This document shows, piece by piece, positions 17,664-26,406 of a stretch of DNA of 64,000 nt. Location of the stretch: contig NZ_JAGYWA010000006.1 of assembly GCF_018383905.1 (NCBI RefSeq), positions 1 to 64,000 of the forward strand, given 5' to 3'. Under the pieces are notes generated by a model. It was given only the letters and a program-made list of their open reading frames with translations. It was not told the DNA's origin and searched no databases. This DNA comes from Flavobacterium branchiicola (GTDB lineage: Bacteria > Bacteroidota > Bacteroidia > Flavobacteriales > Flavobacteriaceae). Position 1 is the first letter of the stretch; the number at the start of each line of letters is the position of its first letter. The position numbers were made by a program, and so were the translations under genes.

Positions 17664-19112
17664 GTGAAAAAGAAAGAAACATGCTGGACGATTTGTGAGG
17701 AATGTCAGGGACTTGGTAAAAAAAGCCAAAGACTGAGCAAGAAAGTACGACTTCGTTACCAACAGGAATTAGAGCAATTTGAAAAGTCCGATAAACAAGG
17801 AATTGAACCAGTCAAACCAAAGGCGCATAAAATTGTGTGTCAGAATTGTTCAGGTTCCGGATTGATTGCTTCTGTAAATTTTCCCGCAGCAGATATTGAA
17901 AATTACCCGCATGTTGCTATTATTGGTGGCGGAATTGGGGGTGTAGCTCTGGCAGTGGCTTGTTTGCACCGAAAAATTCCTTTTACTTTATTTGAACGCG
18001 ATCTTAATTTTGAAGCCCGTTCTCAGGGTTACGGACTTACACTGCAACAAGCCAGTAAAGCCATCAACGGATTAGGAATTTTTGCTTTAAAAGATGGCGT
18101 AGTTTCTACCAGACATTTGGTTCATACTACAGAAGGAAAAGTAATTGGTGAATGGGGCGTTCGAAAATGGATTCCGTCTGATGCAACAACATTTCAAAAA
18201 CGATCAAATATACATATTGCGCGACAATCGTTGCGTCTGGAATTGCTTGAGCAACTTGGCGGACATAATGTTGTGCAGTGGGGACATCAATTAATAGATT
18301 TTGAGGAATCTGAAAATAATGGTATCGAATTGAATTTTCTGGTAAACGGAGAAACAAAACACTACAAAACTGATCTTGTGGTTGGTGCCGATGGTATTCG
18401 AAGTGTTGTACGCAGATTGTTGGTTGGTGAAGATACTTTTCCGTTGCGCTATTTGGGCTGCATTGTAATATTGGGTATTTGTCCTTTGAGCGCGATCGAA
18501 GGTTTAAATAATTCTTTGTTAGATTCGGCAACAGTATTTCAGACTGCAAATGGCAATGAGCGAATTTATATTATGCCTTATAAATCAGATTCTGTAATGT
18601 GGCAATTAAGTTTTCCGATGTTGGAGGAAGAAGCAAAAGCATTAAGCGCTAAAGGAACCAAAGCACTTAAAGAAGAAGCGTGCCGAAGAACACAATGGCA
18701 TGATCCGATTCCTCAAATTTTAGAAGCCACGCACGAAGCTCAAATTTCGGGTTATCCGGTATATGATCGTGAATTGCTGAATGCAGAGGTTTTGAAGAAA
18801 GCAGGAAAAGCAACTTTAATTGGAGATGCCGCTCACCCAATGAGTCCGTTTAAAGGACAGGGCGCAAATCAGGCTTTATTGGATGCGCTTTCGCTGGCAC
18901 GAACAATTACCAAAGAATGCAGACCTTTGTCTAAATGGAGGGAAGCCGGACTTAGAGAAAGTGTATTGAATGTGTATGAAGCCGAAATGCTAAAACGAAG
19001 TGCTGTAAAAGTAAAAGATTCCGCAGCTGCCGCTGAGTTTTTACATTCGGATATTGTACTTCATGAAGGCGATGAACCACGAGGACGTTGTTTGAAGAAA
19101 GGAAAGTTATGA
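17664..19112 (+). CDS. FAD-dependent monooxygenase with N-terminal DnaJ-like zinc finger
   Basis: A 482-residue protein. Residues 11-18 (CEECQGLG) and 59-66 (CQNCSGSG) are two CxxCxGxG motifs of the DnaJ zinc-finger type, separated by a charged helix. Residue ~84 onward is a PHBH-like flavoprotein: FAD site IIGGGIGG (86-93), VVGADGIRS and GDAAHPMSPFKGQGAN. The start must be GTG 17664, because the in-frame codons through the first CxxC motif hold no ATG. The zinc-finger fusion is unusual for this enzyme class and may bind a protein partner or help folding. The promoter at 17584 suggests it is expressed apart from the Tet(X)-like gene. Substrate unknown. Confidence 0.85.
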   Translation: MKKKETCWTICEECQGLGKKSQRLSKKVRLRYQQELEQFEKSDKQGIEPVKPKAHKIVCQNCSGSGLIASVNFPAADIENYPHVAIIGGGIGGVALAVACLHRKIPFTLFERDLNFEARSQGYGLTLQQASKAINGLGIFALKDGVVSTRHLVHTTEGKVIGEWGVRKWIPSDATTFQKRSNIHIARQSLRLELLEQLGGHNVVQWGHQLIDFEESENNGIELNFLVNGETKHYKTDLVVGADGIRSVVRRLLVGEDTFPLRYLGCIVILGICPLSAIEGLNNSLLDSATVFQTANGNERIYIMPYKSDSVMWQLSFPMLEEEAKALSAKGTKALKEEACRRTQWHDPIPQILEATHEAQISGYPVYDRELLNAEVLKKAGKATLIGDAAHPMSPFKGQGANQALLDALSLARTITKECRPLSKWREAGLRESVLNVYEAEMLKRSAVKVKDSAAAAEFLHSDIVLHEGDEPRGRCLKKGKL

Positions 19113-19146
19113 TTGATTTGTATAAAATGTAACAAATTTAAAAGGC

Positions 19147-19635
19147 ATGAGATATTTATTTACATTACTTTTTGCATTTATACTTTTTGGATTTTCAATT
19201 GAGTCTAACAAATCCGGAATTGAAATATATACTGTAAAAGAAGGTTTTAAAAAATCATTAAAAGATTGCGAATATTGTTTTGATGAAAAAACGGTAGAGT
19301 TATCTGACAAACCAATTTTAGATGAAAATGATATAGAAAATTTTAATTGGAAGAATCAGAAGATATCTCTAAATATATCTGGAAAAGAAAAATTGAAGAA
19401 ACTTAAAATTGAACTTTCGGGATTACCAGTTGTAATGGTTTTAAATAAAAAGAGAATATATGGATTTTGGTTTTGGAATCTTTTTTCTTCTTTTAGTTGT
19501 GATCGAGTTTATACTTACCCGGACAAGGATTTCAAAATTAAATTCGGATTACCGGAGAAATATGCTTTTGGAAAAGATCCAAGATTTGATAAATTATTGG
19601 AGAAGTATGTTGTAGAAAAATATAAACAAAATTAG
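19147..19635 (+). CDS. Secreted protein of unknown function
   Basis: I do not recognise this 162-residue protein. It opens with a classic signal-like helix (MRYLFTLLFAFILFGFS), then a charged, lysine-rich body with CEYC at residues ~41-44 and another cysteine near 118 (FSCDRVYTYPD). No lipobox is clear. It follows the flavoprotein gene after 34 nt and is closed by the terminator at 19688, so it is probably the last gene of that transcript. Periplasmic location is inferred from the signal. Confidence 0.6.
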   Translation: MRYLFTLLFAFILFGFSIESNKSGIEIYTVKEGFKKSLKDCEYCFDEKTVELSDKPILDENDIENFNWKNQKISLNISGKEKLKKLKIELSGLPVVMVLNKKRIYGFWFWNLFSSFSCDRVYTYPDKDFKIKFGLPEKYAFGKDPRFDKLLEKYVVEKYKQN

Positions 19636-19687
19636 TCGCAACTTAAACTTTGTAGAGTTATTCGATTTGGGGTAATATAATAAATAC

Positions 19688-19713
19688 AAAAAGAGACCCG
19701 AAAGTCTCTTTTT
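19688..19713. terminator. Bidirectional terminator
   Basis: Perfect 10-bp arms AAAAAGAGAC / GTCTCTTTTT with a CCGAAA loop, between the convergent secreted-protein and XRE genes. Confidence 0.85.
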
Positions 19714-19737
19714 GCATTATATATCTTTTATAAAAGG

Positions 19738-20133
19738 TTATTTTCCTTTTAATAATTTTTCTAAATATTCTACTTTATCTTTTTCAGATTGAACTAAACG
19801 TTCGTAAAGTTCAACTACTTTATCAAGAGGATTAAAAGTGCAGTTGTGGTTAGTACTTGCAAAGTGGCTATTATTTACAGTGTCATTAAAAGTATTAAAA
19901 AAATTAATCATATTTTCTTCTGTAAAATTCTTAATAGCGTCTACCGTTACACCAAGTGCTTTTGCAATTTCAATAAGTTTTTCCTCATCTATAGTTTCGC
20001 TATTTTCTAAAATAGAAATCGCTTGCTGGTTTGTGCCTAAAGCCTGTGCTAAAGCTTCCTGTTTCATATCACGAAGTTCACGAATACGGCTTATTTTTCG
20101 CCCTATATGATTTGGTCTAGTTAGTGTGCTCAT
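19738..20133 (-). CDS. XRE-family helix-turn-helix regulator
   Basis: The 131-residue protein has a Cro/C1 helix-turn-helix at residues ~10-65 (IGRKISRIRELRDMKQEALAQALGTNQQAISILENSE), then a linker rich in Asn/Phe and a C-terminal coiled-coil-like helix (KVVELYERLVQSEKDKVEYLEKLLKGK) suited to dimerisation. It is a lone regulator; no toxin or phage gene is adjacent. Members of this type in Flavobacterium are common and of unknown target. Confidence 0.9.
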   Translation of the reverse strand: MSTLTRPNHIGRKISRIRELRDMKQEALAQALGTNQQAISILENSETIDEEKLIEIAKALGVTVDAIKNFTEENMINFFNTFNDTVNNSHFASTNHNCTFNPLDKVVELYERLVQSEKDKVEYLEKLLKGK

Positions 20134-20375
20134 AATTCAAAGATAATAATTAAGTATAATAAACAGGAGCTGTAAAAAACATAATTTAAAATGTGAGTTA
20201 CAGTAGTTCAACACAAGTGTAAAACAAAAATACAATTTTTCGCACAAGCGACAAACAAGAAGTTAAGATTACGAATTAGAATCAAAAAAATAAAAGACTG
20301 CGCTTAATCCATTCGATGAAATGAAATAAAATGATTACACTCAACGGCTATTGGTTATTAATTTTTTTTCCATAG
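20134..20375. other. Gene-free stretch before repeat cluster
   Basis: No gene or clear signal was found between the XRE start and the hairpin cluster. It is A+T-rich, with a weak promoter-like sequence for the XRE gene only. Confidence 0.4.
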
Positions 20376-20503
20376 CCCCTGGTTTCAACCAGGGGATTTC
20401 AGAAATTGATAATACGGGCTTTAGCCAAAAATGCCAAATCTGTACCATTTTTGGCTAAAGCCATCTTTGCACTGATTTTATATAACTCCATCTAAAGATG
20501 GAG
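20376..20503. repeat. REP-like cluster of three hairpins, copy A
   Basis: Three hairpins in a row: CCCCTGGTT / AACCAGGGG (20376-20395); 17-bp perfect arms beginning GGCTTTAGCC (20417-20433 with 20446-20462); and CTCCATCT / AGATGGAG (20486-20503). The same three building blocks recur, rearranged, at 44454-44646. This looks like the REP or mosaic repeats of Flavobacterium intergenic DNA. No transposase is nearby. Confidence 0.7.
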
Positions 20504-20699
20504 GCAACTGATTTTTTTCAAACTTAAATCAAAATAAGTAATTCCATCCAATGCAGGTTTTAGTTGCTTTTTATTCTTGTAAACTACTGTAAAATAACGT
20601 TTTGTAATTACTCGTACGTGCTTTGAAAATTATTCGCACCTATTTTTTTAAACAAATGCGTTCGACTTTTTTTACTCGGTCGCACACCGGTGGCTTCTT

Positions 20700-20747
20700 T
20701 CGCAAATTTGTATCGAAATAAACTTCTAACCTTAAAACACGATACAA
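20700..20747 (+). promoter_or_regulatory. Leader motif TCGCAAATTTGTATCG plus inverted arm
   Basis: TCGCAAATTTGTATCG (20700-20715) is 15/16 identical to the block before the Tet(X)-like gene. TTGTATCG (20708-20715) is the exact reverse complement of CGATACAA (20740-20747), which runs into the ATG. Confidence 0.5.
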
Positions 20748-21805
20748 TGAAAACTTCATTAAAATTTTTAGCAACACTTTTAGTAATAAGCAACTTTACT
20801 TTTGGACAAGATATTACCAAAAAAATTGATTCGATAGTAAACGTTCATCATCAAAAAAATCCTAATGTGGGTATTAGCGTTGGGTTTATCAAAAACGATG
20901 AAGAATTTTATACTTCTTATGGAAAGTTGAATTCTGCAGGTACAAGTAAAATTGATAAAAACTCATTATTCGAAATTGCATCGATTACCAAAATTTTGAC
21001 TGCCAATTTAATGGCACAAGCTATTTTAGAGCACAAAATAAAAGCCGATGATTATATCGACAACTTTTTGCCGAAACAATATGTATTGCAGGAAAGCTTA
21101 AAAAACAAAATAAAAATTTCAGATCTGGGTTCTCATCAGTCTGGATTACCTGATATTGATTTCGGAAAATTAATAGAACTTAATCCGCAACAACCGGTAA
21201 GTAATGTTACTGAGAAAACATTGGCAGATATAGTTAATACTTGTACAGAGTTGAAAGATTATGGTAAATACAGATATTCTACAATTGGTATTACTTTGTT
21301 GGGACAAATATTAGAAAAAGTGTACAATAAAAGTTATGACGAAATTATTAGAGAAAAAATAATAGTACCGTTGAAAATGAAAACGACACTGACTAAAGAT
21401 TTTAACGTAAAAAACAAAACAGAAGCTCATAATCCTGACGGAGGAATTCAGGAATTCTTTAACTGGAATGTTACTGCACCGGCAGGATTAGTAAAATCGA
21501 ACGCTGTGGATATGGTTAAATATTTAAAAGCAGTTTTAAATAAAGAAACCAAAGTGGGTAAAGCAGCTTTAATTACAGAGCAAATTTTTTATAAAGATGA
21601 AAAACGCGAATTAGGATTAGCACTCAACATTGTAACCGATGATAAAAATACGCTGTATATGAAATCGGGAGATTCTATGGGACAATCTTCAATTATATGT
21701 TACAACAGAGCTAAAAATTGGGGAATCATCATTCTTCTTGACCAAAGAAATTCAAAACTAAGACAAAATATGTTGAATGAAATTTGCGATACGGTTTTAA
21801 AATAA
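20747..21805 (+). CDS. Serine hydrolase, class C beta-lactamase-like
   Basis: The 352-residue secreted protein has a signal peptide (MKTSLKFLATLLVISNFTFGQ) and the penicillin-binding fold: nucleophile motif Ser79-Ile-Thr-Lys82, a second motif YST in YRYSTIGITLLG (usually YxN), and KSGDSMG as the third-motif region. These enzymes include AmpC beta-lactamases, D-aminopeptidases and esterases, and sequence alone does not tell which. The open frame extends to 20690, but that part covers the promoter-like leader, and ATG 20747 gives the clean signal peptide. The YST change argues against a classical beta-lactamase. It shares its leader motif with the Tet(X)-like gene. Confidence 0.85.
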   Translation: MKTSLKFLATLLVISNFTFGQDITKKIDSIVNVHHQKNPNVGISVGFIKNDEEFYTSYGKLNSAGTSKIDKNSLFEIASITKILTANLMAQAILEHKIKADDYIDNFLPKQYVLQESLKNKIKISDLGSHQSGLPDIDFGKLIELNPQQPVSNVTEKTLADIVNTCTELKDYGKYRYSTIGITLLGQILEKVYNKSYDEIIREKIIVPLKMKTTLTKDFNVKNKTEAHNPDGGIQEFFNWNVTAPAGLVKSNAVDMVKYLKAVLNKETKVGKAALITEQIFYKDEKRELGLALNIVTDDKNTLYMKSGDSMGQSSIICYNRAKNWGIIILLDQRNSKLRQNMLNEICDTVLK

Positions 21806-21848
21806 ATATAAACAGGCAGACAATTATTGTGGTCTGGTTTTAAAAGAC

Positions 21849-21880
21849 AAAACTCCTTAAGAAATTAAGGAGTTTTTTTA
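21849..21880 (+). terminator. Terminator after the serine hydrolase gene
   Basis: Arms AAAACTCCTTAA / TTAAGGAGTTTT with a GAAA loop and a T tract. The arms nearly equal those of the terminator at 23870-23895. Confidence 0.85.
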
Positions 21881-21961
21881 TTTTAAGCTGTATCGAGCAA
21901 AAGCTTCAATCGTAAGACTTTGGAGAATGTCTTTTATGATTTTTTTTACTTTGTATTTATT

Positions 21962-21994
21962 TTGCTTTTAAAAACTAAATAATCAGTACATTTG
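21962..21994 (+). promoter_or_regulatory. Promoter of the MerR-type regulator
   Basis: TTG (21962-21964), 22 nt, then TACATTTG (21987-21994): a full match to the Bacteroidota promoter. The expected start lies near 22000, so the dyad at 22002-22027 would overlap the initiation region. Confidence 0.65.
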
Positions 21995-22001
21995 CAATGT
22001 T

Positions 22002-22027
22002 AAAGTATAGACTATACTCTATACTTT
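22002..22027. promoter_or_regulatory. MerR-type operator dyad
   Basis: AAAGTATAG (22002-22010), 8 nt (ACTATACT), then CTATACTTT (22019-22027): a perfect 9-bp inverted repeat just downstream of the predicted promoter and 27 nt before ATG 22055. Its place suggests the regulator represses itself. A lone half (AAAGTATA) lies near 22442. Confidence 0.6.
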
Positions 22028-22054
22028 ATTGTTTTTTTATTAAAGAATAAAACT

Positions 22055-22414
22055 ATGCTTATAAACGAATTATCAAAGAAAACAGGGCTGTCAGTTCATA
22101 CTATTAGATATTATGAAAATTTAGGAATGATTAAAGGATTGACTAATGAAGAAGTGAAATCAAATAATTATAAATATTATGATGAAAATGCTGTTGAGCG
22201 TTTAGAAATTATTATTGAAGCGAGGGAAGTTGGTTTTAGCTTAGCAGAAATAAAAAAAATATTGACTACATGGTTTGAAGGTACTGACTCGAAATCAGAA
22301 ACTCTTGAACTTTTTCAAGCTAAAATCAAAGAGATTGATGATAAAATGAAATATTTCAAACAAACTAAGAAGCTTCTCGAAAAAGTATGCGAGAAATTAC
22401 AAAGTAATGATTGA
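22055..22414 (+). CDS. MerR-family transcriptional regulator
   Basis: The 119-residue protein has the MerR winged helix (INELSKKTGLSVHTIRYYENLGMIKG, then YDENAVERLEIIIEAREVGFSLAEIKKIL) and a C-terminal dimerisation helix (residues ~85-116). It has no cysteines placed for metal sensing and no ligand domain, so it belongs to the short general MerR type. A perfect dyad (22002-22027) sits between its promoter and its start, which points to autoregulation. No divergent or obviously linked target is present; the secreted protein gene downstream is the nearest candidate. Confidence 0.92.
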   Translation: MLINELSKKTGLSVHTIRYYENLGMIKGLTNEEVKSNNYKYYDENAVERLEIIIEAREVGFSLAEIKKILTTWFEGTDSKSETLELFQAKIKEIDDKMKYFKQTKKLLEKVCEKLQSND

Positions 22415-22472
22415 TATTGGATTGTCGATTAGTTGAATCTTAAAGTATAAAAATCATAGGAAATCTGTTAAT

Positions 22473-23795
22473 ATGCAAATTCGTTTAATTCTAAGTAACC
22501 GATCTTTAATCATAGTATTTTTTTTATTCTTAGTTCAAGTTTTATTTGGGCAAAATAATAGTGCTTCATCAGATGATTGGGATAAAATCATTATCATAGA
22601 TAGTAAAGGAGGTTTTTCAAGTTTTGAAAATAAATTTCAAATTCAGAATCAAAAATTTTGGCTTACACCGTTAGAGAAACCGGATTCAATAATCAAAAAA
22701 GTTGATTCTAAATTGGTTTCCGAATTGGTGAGATTGCTAACGCAAAAAGATTCGGTTTCTTTTGATCAACCTTTGGTTTCTTTTGGAAGAGATTCTTTAT
22801 GGCTTGTTTCTAATGCTGAAAAGCTTTGGAAAGCATATGCAAAGAAAACGAAAACCACCGAAATAGATTCTATAGCAATTAGCATAATTAAAGATTATGA
22901 GAAAGCGAATAAAGTTGCTTTATCTCTTCAAGGCTCAGTTTGGACAGATGATTATCCGCTAGTTGTTGTAAATGTGATAAAAGAAAAAGATACACTTTCA
23001 GCATATTCATTTGGACAATATCCCTATATGCTTCCATGGATTCTTAAGAAAAGAAAAGTTTACAATTCAAAAATTCCGGAGGTGATCGCTGAATTATTGC
23101 CTGATATATTTCCAAGCAATAAGGAAAGATTAAGTGGGCAAGATTTTGACAATTCGTTTATTGGAGGAATTTATGGAGCTTTTCTTGCTGATAAAGAAAG
23201 TTATTTAGAAGCCAGGAATAAATATCCAAGAACTTTTAGGGCTTTAAAGAAAGAGTTTGAAATAACTAAGGCGGAAATTATGGACATGTCCTCAATCGAG
23301 TGGGGTGGAGATTCTGGTCGTATGTGCCTTGAGATGTATTTGAAGGATGTGGAAATTTCAAAAAATATTCAATTTAATACAATTTCAGGGGCAAATGAAT
23401 TATTAGGAACTAAAAGATCAATAATTTATAAAAAGGATAATTTAATACGTTTGTTGCAGGATAATCCAGTATACAAGTATACTTTAAGTTGCGATACTTG
23501 TTTGGGAGAAATACATTGGGTTAAGTCTAAGTCATTAAGTTTAGAAGCACAAAATAATTTCAAAGAAGATTTAGAAGAAAACGGAATAGATAAAAATAAA
23601 TACGACGGGCAGTACAAAGATGCAATCTTTTATGAATTGACTGAACATACAGATTCGAGAAAAAGTTTTTCTCGCTGGATCTTTCTTAAAAATGGAACAT
23701 TAATATTATGGCAATTGCAAGGGGATTATCTAATGAATTTTCCAAAAGATTTTTTTGATAAGAAAGGCTATATCTGTAAAGAAATTAAATTATGA
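22473..23795 (+). CDS. Secreted protein of unknown function
   Basis: A 440-residue protein with a signal peptide (VFFLFLVQVLFGQ, residues ~15-27, cleaved after FGQ as usual in this group). The body contains several aromatic and charged stretches (for example SVWTDDYPLVVVNVIKEKDT and SFGQYPYMLPWILKKRKVY) and CDTC at ~341-344. I do not recognise a family. It starts 58 nt after the MerR gene on the same strand and ends before a bidirectional terminator, so it may belong to the MerR transcript. Confidence 0.6.
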   Translation: MQIRLILSNRSLIIVFFLFLVQVLFGQNNSASSDDWDKIIIIDSKGGFSSFENKFQIQNQKFWLTPLEKPDSIIKKVDSKLVSELVRLLTQKDSVSFDQPLVSFGRDSLWLVSNAEKLWKAYAKKTKTTEIDSIAISIIKDYEKANKVALSLQGSVWTDDYPLVVVNVIKEKDTLSAYSFGQYPYMLPWILKKRKVYNSKIPEVIAELLPDIFPSNKERLSGQDFDNSFIGGIYGAFLADKESYLEARNKYPRTFRALKKEFEITKAEIMDMSSIEWGGDSGRMCLEMYLKDVEISKNIQFNTISGANELLGTKRSIIYKKDNLIRLLQDNPVYKYTLSCDTCLGEIHWVKSKSLSLEAQNNFKEDLEENGIDKNKYDGQYKDAIFYELTEHTDSRKSFSRWIFLKNGTLILWQLQGDYLMNFPKDFFDKKGYICKEIKL

Positions 23796-23869
23796 ATTGA
23801 GATTAACAATGATGAGAATCCGATATCAGATACGTGCTTATAGTAACTCATAATATAAGGCATAAAAAA

Positions 23870-23895
23870 AAACTCCTTAATTTCTTAAGGAGTTT
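23870..23895. terminator. Bidirectional terminator
   Basis: Arms AAACTCCTTAA / TTAAGGAGTTT with a TTTC loop, A tract on one side and TTT on the other, between the plus-strand secreted-protein gene and the minus-strand tRNA-Val. Confidence 0.75.
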
Positions 23896-23897
23896 CT

Positions 23898-23975
23898 TGG
23901 TGGGCGATGAGGGGTTCGAACCCCCGACCCCCTCGGTGTAAACGAGGTGCTCTGAACCAGCTGAGCTAATCGCCC
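23898..23975 (-). tRNA. tRNA-Val (TAC)
   Basis: Read on the minus strand: acceptor GGGCGAT / ATCGCCC, D-arm TAGCTCAGCTGGTTCAGAGCA, anticodon loop TTTACAC in stem CTCG / CGAG (anticodon TAC), T-arm GGGGGTTCGAACCCC. The 3' CCA is encoded (23898-23900), unlike in tRNA-Phe above. Confidence 0.97.
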
Positions 23976-24134
23976 TATTTTACTAGGTTGCTATCGTTTG
24001 TGATTGCGAGTGCAAATATACGCTTGTTTTCGAGTTCTGCAAAGAAAATACAGAAAAAAATCAAAGTTTTTTTCATGTATTTTCTATCTTGCTGATGCAG
24101 AATTTGTTATAAAAGTATATTTTTTGGTTGTTTT

Positions 24135-24932
24135 TTATTTTGAGACCGACGGAATGTTTCTATAGATGTAGTCGCCGTGTTTTCCCGTGAAAGATTTCTC
24201 CAGTTCATCAAAAAAAGCATCCGCATCTTTCTCATTAGGCCAGGTTGACTTGATCAATTCATCTATTTTATCATTCGATTTTTCCATATCGGACAGCGAA
24301 TCATAAAAAAAGGCTTCCATAAAATCGGTGCTGTTAGATCCCCACGCATGACGAAAAGGATAATAAGCTTTTATAAACGGATCCTTGAAAGTGATTTTTT
24401 CATTAAACTCTTTTGCATTTTTACCATTTCCTTTCATGCTCATCTGCGATTTTCGAATGTAAACAATCATTGGCTTCTTGGTTTCATCCTTATACGGCTT
24501 TTCGCCAACGGAAGTAACGCTCTGATAAATTTCATCAGAATGCAGGGGAGTATAAAATGCGTTGTATTTATCAAAAAAGGCTTTCCGTGCTTTTTCGTCC
24601 GGCCATGCTTTTTCAGCAAGTTCATCACTTATTGCATTTGCTTTCTCGATATCTTCCCAGGATTTGTAAACACTAACCAGAACAATTTCGGTATTGTCGT
24701 CTGTGTAGTAATGAGTCAGAATTTCCGAACCAATAATAAGATCATTTTTGCTGGTCACTTTATCAAAGTATTCCTGCTCTGCCGCTTTCCAGTCTTTAGC
24801 CTTTGCATCGAGACTGCGATGTAGCGTAGTCATGGTGATAAAGACTGGTTTTTCTTTTTCCTGTGCATTTCCGGGAATGCACACCAGAGTCATCCATAGG
24901 ACAAGCCCCAGAAGTTTTCTTCTTTTTTTCAT
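24135..24932 (-). CDS. Secreted protein with two homologous halves (ferredoxin-like/EthD-type), unknown function
   Basis: A 265-residue protein with a signal peptide (LLGLVLWMTLVCIPGNAQ). The body is an internal duplication: residues ~30-135 and ~150-262 both run beta-strand, helix, WP(D/N)EK(A/D)..AFF, then a loop and Y(Q/R)(S/N)(V/I)(T/P)SV. Such paired alpha/beta units resemble dimeric alpha-beta barrel (EthD/NIPSNAP-type) domains, but no catalytic residues are known. Periplasmic location is inferred from the signal. No operon partner is evident. Confidence 0.6.
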   Translation of the reverse strand: MKKRRKLLGLVLWMTLVCIPGNAQEKEKPVFITMTTLHRSLDAKAKDWKAAEQEYFDKVTSKNDLIIGSEILTHYYTDDNTEIVLVSVYKSWEDIEKANAISDELAEKAWPDEKARKAFFDKYNAFYTPLHSDEIYQSVTSVGEKPYKDETKKPMIVYIRKSQMSMKGNGKNAKEFNEKITFKDPFIKAYYPFRHAWGSNSTDFMEAFFYDSLSDMEKSNDKIDELIKSTWPNEKDADAFFDELEKSFTGKHGDYIYRNIPSVSK

Positions 24933-25049
24933 GATAATAAATTTGTTTGGTTATTAAAAAAACTTAACAAATTTAAAACATTAAAAATCAAGCTTTTACG
25001 GTTTTTAAATAAAGTTTTACTCCCAGTTTTGGGTCAAATTTTAATTGTC

Positions 25050-26276
25050 TTATTTTAAAGGGAGTTCCGCTACTACAAACGTACTTCCGCCTACATAAAT
25101 AAAATCGTTTTTTGTAGCGTTTTTCTTTGCCTCATGAAAAGCTTTTTCGACCGAATCGTATTTTTCTCCCAATAAATCATGCTTTTTAGCAGCATCCTGC
25201 AATATTTCGGTACTTAATCCCCTTGAAGAATCGGGTCTGCAGAAATAATATTGTGCTTTTTTTGGGAAGAGCGGTAAAATAGAATCGAGGTCTTTATCGT
25301 TTACAACACCAAGAACAATATGTAAATGATCAAATGTTTCTTTCTGAATCTGATTCATTACAACCGCCAATCCGTGTTTGTTATGTGCTGTGTCGCAAAT
25401 AATTTTTGGGTTTTCACCAAGTTGCTGCCATCTGCCTTGCAAACCGGTATTTTTCACCACATTTAATAATCCTGATTTTAGGCTTTCTTCAGCAACTTTA
25501 AAGTTTGTTGTTTCGTTTAAAATCTGAATAGTTTGCTGAACGGTTTTTTTATTGTGAAACTGATAATCCCCAATCAAATCCGACGGGAAAACTTCAGCAA
25601 TTAAATCAGCAGCAAAATAAATCGGTGCTTTCTTTTCTTTGGCTTTAGCTAAAAATACAGGTTGCGTTTCATAGGTATATTCGCCAATAACAACAGGGAT
25701 TTCAGGTTTTATAATTCCGGCTTTTTCTCCTGCAATTAAAGCGGGTGTATTCCCTAAAAACTGAGTGTGATCTAAATCTATATTTGTAATTACAGCAACC
25801 AAAGGAGTGATAATATTTGTAGCATCAAGTCTTCCGCCAAGGCCAACTTCAATAATTGCAATATCTACTTTTCTTGAAGCAAAATAATCAAATGCCAGAC
25901 CAACAGACATTTCGAAGAAACTCATATCATTGGCTTCAAAAAAAGTTTTGTGTTTGTCTATAAATTCAATCACAAAATCCTCTGAAATTTCTTCACCATT
26001 TATCTTGATTCTTTCTCTAAAATCTTTTAAATGCGGCGAAGTGTATAATCCCACTTTATATCCTGCTTCCTGCAATACAGACGACAACATATGCGAAGTA
26101 GAACCTTTTCCGTTGGTTCCCGCAACGTGTATGCATTTTAACCCATTTTCAGGATTACCAAGATGTGCTGCCAGTAATTTAATATTGGTTAAATCTTCTT
26201 TGTATGCCGAAGCGCCTTGCAACTGGTACATTGGGAGTTGATTAAACATCCAATTGGTAGTCTCTTGATAGTTCAT
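25050..26276 (-). CDS. folC: Bifunctional folylpolyglutamate/dihydrofolate synthase
   Basis: The 408-residue enzyme adds glutamate to dihydropteroate and to folates. It has the Mur-ligase-type P-loop GTNGKGSTSHML (about residues 53-64), the folate-binding loop region IKINGEEISEDFVIEFIDKHK, the metal/ATP site VGLGGRLDATN, and the C-terminal ligase domain with CDTAHNKHGL. Length and order match FolC. It is divergent from exbB, whereas related genomes often keep folC behind tonB in an exbB-exbD-tonB-folC order (from memory). Confidence 0.95.
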   Translation of the reverse strand: MNYQETTNWMFNQLPMYQLQGASAYKEDLTNIKLLAAHLGNPENGLKCIHVAGTNGKGSTSHMLSSVLQEAGYKVGLYTSPHLKDFRERIKINGEEISEDFVIEFIDKHKTFFEANDMSFFEMSVGLAFDYFASRKVDIAIIEVGLGGRLDATNIITPLVAVITNIDLDHTQFLGNTPALIAGEKAGIIKPEIPVVIGEYTYETQPVFLAKAKEKKAPIYFAADLIAEVFPSDLIGDYQFHNKKTVQQTIQILNETTNFKVAEESLKSGLLNVVKNTGLQGRWQQLGENPKIICDTAHNKHGLAVVMNQIQKETFDHLHIVLGVVNDKDLDSILPLFPKKAQYYFCRPDSSRGLSTEILQDAAKKHDLLGEKYDSVEKAFHEAKKNATKNDFIYVGGSTFVVAELPLK

Positions 26277-26406
26277 TTATTTTGGATAAAATGGTTGTTG
26301 ATTGAAATAATTTTCGATTTTTGTAGTTTAATAGTACAGCGAAAATTATCTTTAGTGCAAATTTCAAATAATTTTTAGAATTAATCATAAAAACAAGAAT
26401 TAAAAT

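Noticed and set aside
18127..18549. Minus-strand open frame of 140 codons
   Set aside because: Lies wholly inside the zinc-finger flavoprotein gene in antisense; composition is not coding-like and no family is seen.
20376..20503. Insertion sequence
   Set aside because: Hairpins only, no transposase frame.
24348..24824. Plus-strand open frame of 158 codons
   Set aside because: Antisense to the secreted duplicated protein gene; Phe/Ile-rich as expected from antisense of Lys/Glu-rich code.
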